Of a stretch of DNA of 64,000 bases, positions 59,496 to 64,000 are shown piece by piece. Made by a program: the position numbers and the translations under genes. Source of the DNA: Gnetum montanum (Eukaryota > Streptophyta > Gnetopsida > Gnetales > Gnetaceae); NCBI GenBank assembly GCA_015680685.1, contig MNCI01022655.1:1014487-1078486 (forward strand), given 5' to 3'. The notes beneath the pieces were generated by a model. It was given only the letters and a program-made list of their open reading frames with translations, had not been told where the DNA came from and did no database searches. Within the stretch, counting starts at the first letter, position 1. The number at the start of each line of letters is the position of its first letter.

Positions 59496-61872
59496 ATGGA
59501 TGAATCTTTACTTGCACCCCTAGCCCTAACAGGCCCATATGGGAAAACTTTTAGACAACCTAATCTTACAATGATAGGAACCGATGCCTTCTCCTATGAC
59601 ATAATCATAGCAACCTCGGAACTATCCCTAGACTAGCCAGAATATTTGACCCAAACCCTAGACCTAGAGGCTGGTGATGTGACCAAGGATTCCGTCAATA
59701 AGGTCTCTGTGGTTATGCACAAAGGAGAAAGAAAAACTCTAAAGGTTAGTTCCCTCCTTGACCAACAAACACAGAGCGACATATCTCAAGTTCTCCAAAA
59801 CAACGTTACGACGTTCGCATGGTCGTACAAAGACATGCTAGGTTTAGACCCATGACTAGTATAGCACAACATCATGTTAGACCCATGTATCAAAGCAATT
59901 AGACAGAAAGCATAGAAGATTAAGCTCAAAATCGTGTTGGCAGTACGTGATGAAATCACTAAGCTATATTAAGCTGGTTTCATCTGCATGGTTAATTACT
60001 CAAATTGGGTGTCAAACATCATTGTCATTTCTAAGAAAATGGGAGGAATATGCATCTGTATAGACTTCCATGATCTGAACAAGGAAATGATTAAAGACAA
60101 TTTCCCATTAACGAGTATTGACCAACTTATCGATACAATAGTTGTACATGCTTTACTATCCTTTATGGATGGGTTTTCGGGATACAATCAAATCTGCATC
60201 AACCCAGAACATCAACTGACTACCCTTTCATGACTTCCTAGGGAACTTTCTGTTATACCATGATGCCTTTTGGGCTAAAAAATGCTGGAACAACTTATCA
60301 ACCTGCCATGACATATATCTTTAGTGATTACCTCTTAGAGAGATTGAACAACATGTAGACGACATAGCTGTTAAATCTAAGAAGTTGGTAGATCATCCAG
60401 AGGATTTAGAGCTAATCCTTAAACAATGTCTTAGGCATGACCTATGACTCAACCTAAGAAAATGGGTGTTTGGAGTCAAAACCAGATGCATGTTATGGTT
60501 TGTAGTATTGGAGGCTGGCATACGAGTTGACCCTAATAAAGTTAAGGCCGTCGTTAACCTGGCACTGCCTACAAACCTCAAAGAACTACATCAGTTTCAA
60601 GGAAAGTTACAGTTTATTAGGAGGTTCATCTCGAAGTTGACAAAAAAATTACACCCCATGCAACATCTGCTCAAGAAGGGGGTTAACTTCAAGTGGACCG
60701 AGGACTACCATCATGCTTTTGACAACCTAAAGAAAGAGCTGTTACATTTGACAATATTTTTTCCACCACAAAGGGATCATCCTTTCCACATCTACTTGGC
60801 AAGTTCAGATTTGTCCATAGCTGCATTGCTATGTCAAAAGAGGGATGACGGGTTGGAAATCCCTATCTATTTTCTAAGTCACACTCTATTTGGATATGAA
60901 ATGAGGTACAATGAATTAGAGCATAATAGTTTGCCATTGGTTTTTGCGCTCAGAAAATGTAGACACTATCTTTTCCACAACTAGGTTAACATAATTTGCA
61001 AGAACAACATTCTATGGGCCATCACGAACAATTTATATGAGAGTAGTAGGATAGCCCTATGGAAAGCCATCATAATAGAATTTGACTTGCACTATGTTGG
61101 CCAATCTTCCAAGAAAGGCCAAGTGATAGCCAATCAGCTCGTAACATTACCTATTAACGATCAGGCCACAATAGAGCATAAGTTTCCTGATGAACATGTA
61201 CATAGCTTAAGCCTTGCATCAATAGTCCTCGAAGCAACATTACACTTTGATGGAGCTTCGACTACTAGAGGCGGTAGTGTTACCATCGTCATCATGCTTT
61301 CCCCTAAGTATGTTCACCCATTCGATTACCACCTGGCATTTCCTTGTACGAACAATGTGGCAGAACATGAGGGGCTCCTTAGGGGACTATTAGCAATGAG
61401 AGAACTGAGCATTCAACACCTGGAAATTCGAGGAGATTTGATGCTCATTTTCAATCAAATTATAGAAGTCTACGGCTACAAAGCCATGCATCTACAACCC
61501 TATTGCAATATGGCTAAAGATCTTCTGAAATAATTCACAACGACTGACATCTGACACATGCTACGTAGTGAGAACATGATCAGCTAGTGAGAACATGCAC
61601 TAGCTATGATAGCTTTAAACATGCCACCACATTTGTTCACCACCTTGCCCGCTTTAATGATGGAATGTATAGATCCTGTCACCCAAGTGGTGCAAATCTC
61701 TTCTCTAAGTGTGGAAGGAACACTAGAATGGTACGGCAACATTAAAATCTACCTTCTACATGGCGAACCACTACATTAGTTAACATCTACACAAAAGGAC
61801 GTAATCCCCAAGCGTGCTAGGAAATATGTCATCATCAGAGAAAACACTCTATATAGGCACTCCTTTGATGCA
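59496..61872 (+). pseudogene. pol: A3 pol, copy 2: RT, both RNases H, start of integrase region
   Basis: RT as in copy 1, again HVDD. It continues past the duplication end (60660) through the first RNase H (HIYLASS, SHTLFGYEMRYNELE, HYLFHN) and the second RNase H (FDGASTTRGG, AEHEGLLRGL, RGDLMLI, 61240-61530). The region just before the integrase zinc domain (NTLYRHSFDA) is reached, then sequence changes at about 61872. Stops and one frameshift near 60226. No integrase and no 3' LTR follow. Confidence 0.88.
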
Positions 61873-63203
61873 TAGTGAATAGTACCTTCCCATTGCCACA
61901 TAAAGGGTTTCATGAGTTCCTTGCTTCCATCATTAGATTTGTTTCCTTAAATTAGACACCTGTGAGTATGTTTGGTATTTATCATTAAATATCTCTAGCA
62001 TGGTACTTCATCTTTTGATCAATTCAAGTTCGAGTGATTTGTACTAGCTCTTAGCCTCTTTCACAAGTGTTCATGGGAACAATTTTAATTTATGCCAATT
62101 ACTTTTAATATTCTATAGGGTGTAGGCATCATGGAAAGATTGAAGATGGTGTTGTGAATTAACATTATAACCACCCTAAAATTGTGGCATGTTATTCATA
62201 TCGAGACATTTGACATGACTATCCATCACATGCCTGGTCAAAATGTAAATAGCTTCTTGGATGTTAATCATATTATGGGTTGCCATTAGGGGTTCATCAT
62301 CATGATCGGGTTTGTGTGCTTTATTGTAGTAGTATTCCCTTCTATGCTTATACCTTTCTTGATCCTCTCTTTGATCCCTATATCTTCTTTGTTCATACCC
62401 TTCATCTTTCTCATTTGAATGCTTTAGGTGATAGTCATGGTAATCATAAGTTCTTTTCTCTTCTCTGTCATGGTCTTGGTGCCTTTGTATCCTTCTATCA
62501 GAGTCCATCGATTATTGTGATGATGCAGATGAGGTGGTAGGAGAATGGTGTTCGCTTTTCCTCCTTTCATGACCTTGGTATTCTTTTCTATAGAATTTGG
62601 TAGAAACTCTTGGCCTTGAATCATGCTTATACATTGAGTCAGTAGCCTCCCTCTTAGGTATCTTTGCTAGGGTGGAATATAGTGGAACTTTAACAGGTTC
62701 CTCAATTTTGATGATAGGTGTTTTCAAAGGTTCTTCAAGATTCTAATGGAGTTTTTCTATAAGAAACATCTTAGCATTGAGTTCTTCAAAGACAATGGAA
62801 GTGTTAACCTACTTTCCTTTGTTATGTACATGTTTGATTTCCATGGTGGCATATCTCATCCTCTACTCCTTTGTGGGTTTAGAGGGCCTTGTCATGTGCT
62901 TAGTCACATTGTACCCTTCTTGTATTTGGTTTAGATTCATTTCTCTTTAGGTAGTTTGGGGCATGTTAAGTGCTACACAATCTGGAGGTGGGACTATGTT
63001 GCCTTGTATGTCTCTCCATCTCATTTGACTATCTTGATGAAAGATGAAAGTAAAATCTAGATGATAAGAATCAACATGAGCATATGTGATTCTTGTTTGC
63101 ATTGACATCCCCCATTCTTCTTCATCACTAATTCTATCATTGCTTCTTTTTGTCTCTTTGGCAGGTGATGATATATCCTTGTTTGAAAAAATGTTATGGT
63201 TAA
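61873..63203 (-). pseudogene. gag: Family D gag, stop-ridden, cut at its C-terminal side
   Basis: One minus-strand frame can be followed through at least ten stops. It begins with DEEEWGMSMQ and RWRDIQGN, passes a very charged Arg/Asp/Tyr/His-rich stretch (62500-62300), and reaches a capsid pattern: NIQEAIYIL, MPQF, LFP (62082-62074), VKEAKS*YKSLE, MLEIFNDKY, LRKQI, ETLYVAMGRYY. 'LFP.SL...A..WY.SL', 'F..KY' and 'LR.QI' are typical of plant Ty3/gypsy gag. It stops being gag at the junction with A3 pol. Confidence 0.6.
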
Positions 63204-63305
63204 GTGTGCTTACTTTTTATAGTTATTAGAAAATTATGAATTTTAACTTTGGGTTCTTGATACAATGAACTTTATGAAATCAATTACTTAACATACATTA
63301 ACTTG

Positions 63306-63323
63306 TCCATGGGAATGGCACCA
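63306..63323 (-). other. Primer-binding site of family D, tRNA-Asp-like
   Basis: The element strand reads TGGTGCCATTCCCATGGA. It matches 13 of 18 bases of the tRNA-Asp primer site TGGCGCCGTTGCCGGGGA used by Athila-type elements. It sits one base after a CA that would end the LTR. Confidence 0.5.
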
Positions 63324-63324
63324 A

Positions 63325-64000
63325 TGATGGGAAATGAAGTAATCCAACACCCAACCATACAAGTCATAGGTGTTCACTCACGACCAGATTGTAATCCATG
63401 GATGAGGCAATGTGAATATGCTAGTAATTGATTTAAGTTTAAGATCATTGTCTTCCCATGTGGAGCTAGTGAGCTCTACATGTATGGTGTAGCTCATAGT
63501 GAGGTATATGATATGTTGATGTTGATTGGCCATTTATCCTAGTAAATAGAGTAAAGTGAAAATAGTTTCTAACTCTAAGGAAAGCAATAAATGAATCTAT
63601 TCTATCATATGGTGATGAATATCCAGTCCTAATTTTTCGTACACGTATTGGGCTTATGTAATCATTACTAGGATTACTAAGTATTTCAATATTGGAAAAA
63701 ATAAGCAATAATACTACTAGGTTACCAAACGATCACACTTTATGCTCAAAATTAGTCATATCCATTTTGCATACTAACAACAATAAAAGTTGATGAGTGG
63801 CGAGGTACCCCTACACTCCACCATACGAATACGAGCGTGCACGCGCGATTCGGTCGAACTCCGCAGACTAAATGCCTTAACGCCACAAGAAACACTTGGG
63901 GTTAATCGTTCGTTGTCTTCCTAGGCTTGCTTGTATGTGTCACGGTGTATGGTTAAGCAAGTCTGAGGTATGTGATTTTTTTGGTATTTTCGGCTTATCT
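63325..64000 (-). repeat. Family D 5' LTR, partial
   Basis: Inferred from position: immediately upstream (element strand) of the primer site and ending CCCATCA. The other end lies beyond the window. No other copy is present here to confirm it. No gene is supported in it. Confidence 0.45.

Noticed and set aside
21491-61872. Endogenous pararetrovirus (Caulimoviridae)
   Set aside because: LTRs, target duplication, primer site, integrase and a second RNase H are present, and no movement-protein region is seen.
63466-63708. 80-residue ORF in the presumed D LTR
   Set aside because: No motif and no second copy to compare; likely chance in AT-rich DNA.
1-64000. tRNA, rRNA or other structured RNA genes
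   Set aside because: No cloverleaf, B-box pair or rRNA signature was seen by reading; a computed scan was not possible.

Overview
The window looks like repeat-filled intergenic DNA from a land plant, probably one with a large genome where old insertions persist. The evidence is several nested and tandem Ty3/gypsy (Metaviridae) LTR retrotransposons of the Tat type: gag and aspartic protease, then RT, RNase H, a second 'archaeal-type' RNase H, and a zinc-binding DDE integrase last. They carry long LTRs (2.3-2.6 kb), plant telo-box promoters and heavy C-to-T decay. The species cannot be named from sequence alone. I see no tRNA, rRNA, CRISPR array or intact host gene.

Layout. (1) 1-21490, + strand: family A, arranged LTR-internal-LTR-internal-LTR (LTRs at 6485-8783 and 15230-17528, each 2299 bp). 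Units A1 and A2 share an internal deletion of gag core, protease and most of the protease-RT spacer. A3 keeps the full gag-protease region. (2) 21491-36363, minus strand: element B1, complete with two LTRs and a TAGAG target duplication, inserted in the A3 gag-protease frame, which resumes at 36369. (3) 36369-42775, + strand: the rest of A3, with a roughly 5 kb protease-RT spacer that carries a multi-exon gene remnant on the opposite strand, then the start of pol. (4) 42801-60660: a tandem duplicate of 25228-42775, giving B2 (lacking its 3' LTR) and a second copy of the A3 remainder. The junction holds two short templated inserts. (5) 60661-61872: continuation of A3 pol, cut inside the integrase region. 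(6) 61873-64000, minus strand: decayed gag, primer-binding site and partial LTR of a third family, D.

Inferred order of events: A array; B1 insertion into A3; 17.5 kb tandem duplication; decay. Two single-N positions (37230 and 46258) mark assembly defects, one hiding about 220 bp and the other flanked by a false-looking 117 bp repeat.

Most unusual contents: a PARP-catalytic-like fragment in antisense in the B LTR, seen in all three copies; the antisense spliced gene in the A3 protease-RT spacer; 27-bp and 36/37-bp repeat arrays with one shared core in families A and B; and an inverted repeat covering the polypurine tract in both families. Every coding region here is broken, so the window should be read as a fossil record.
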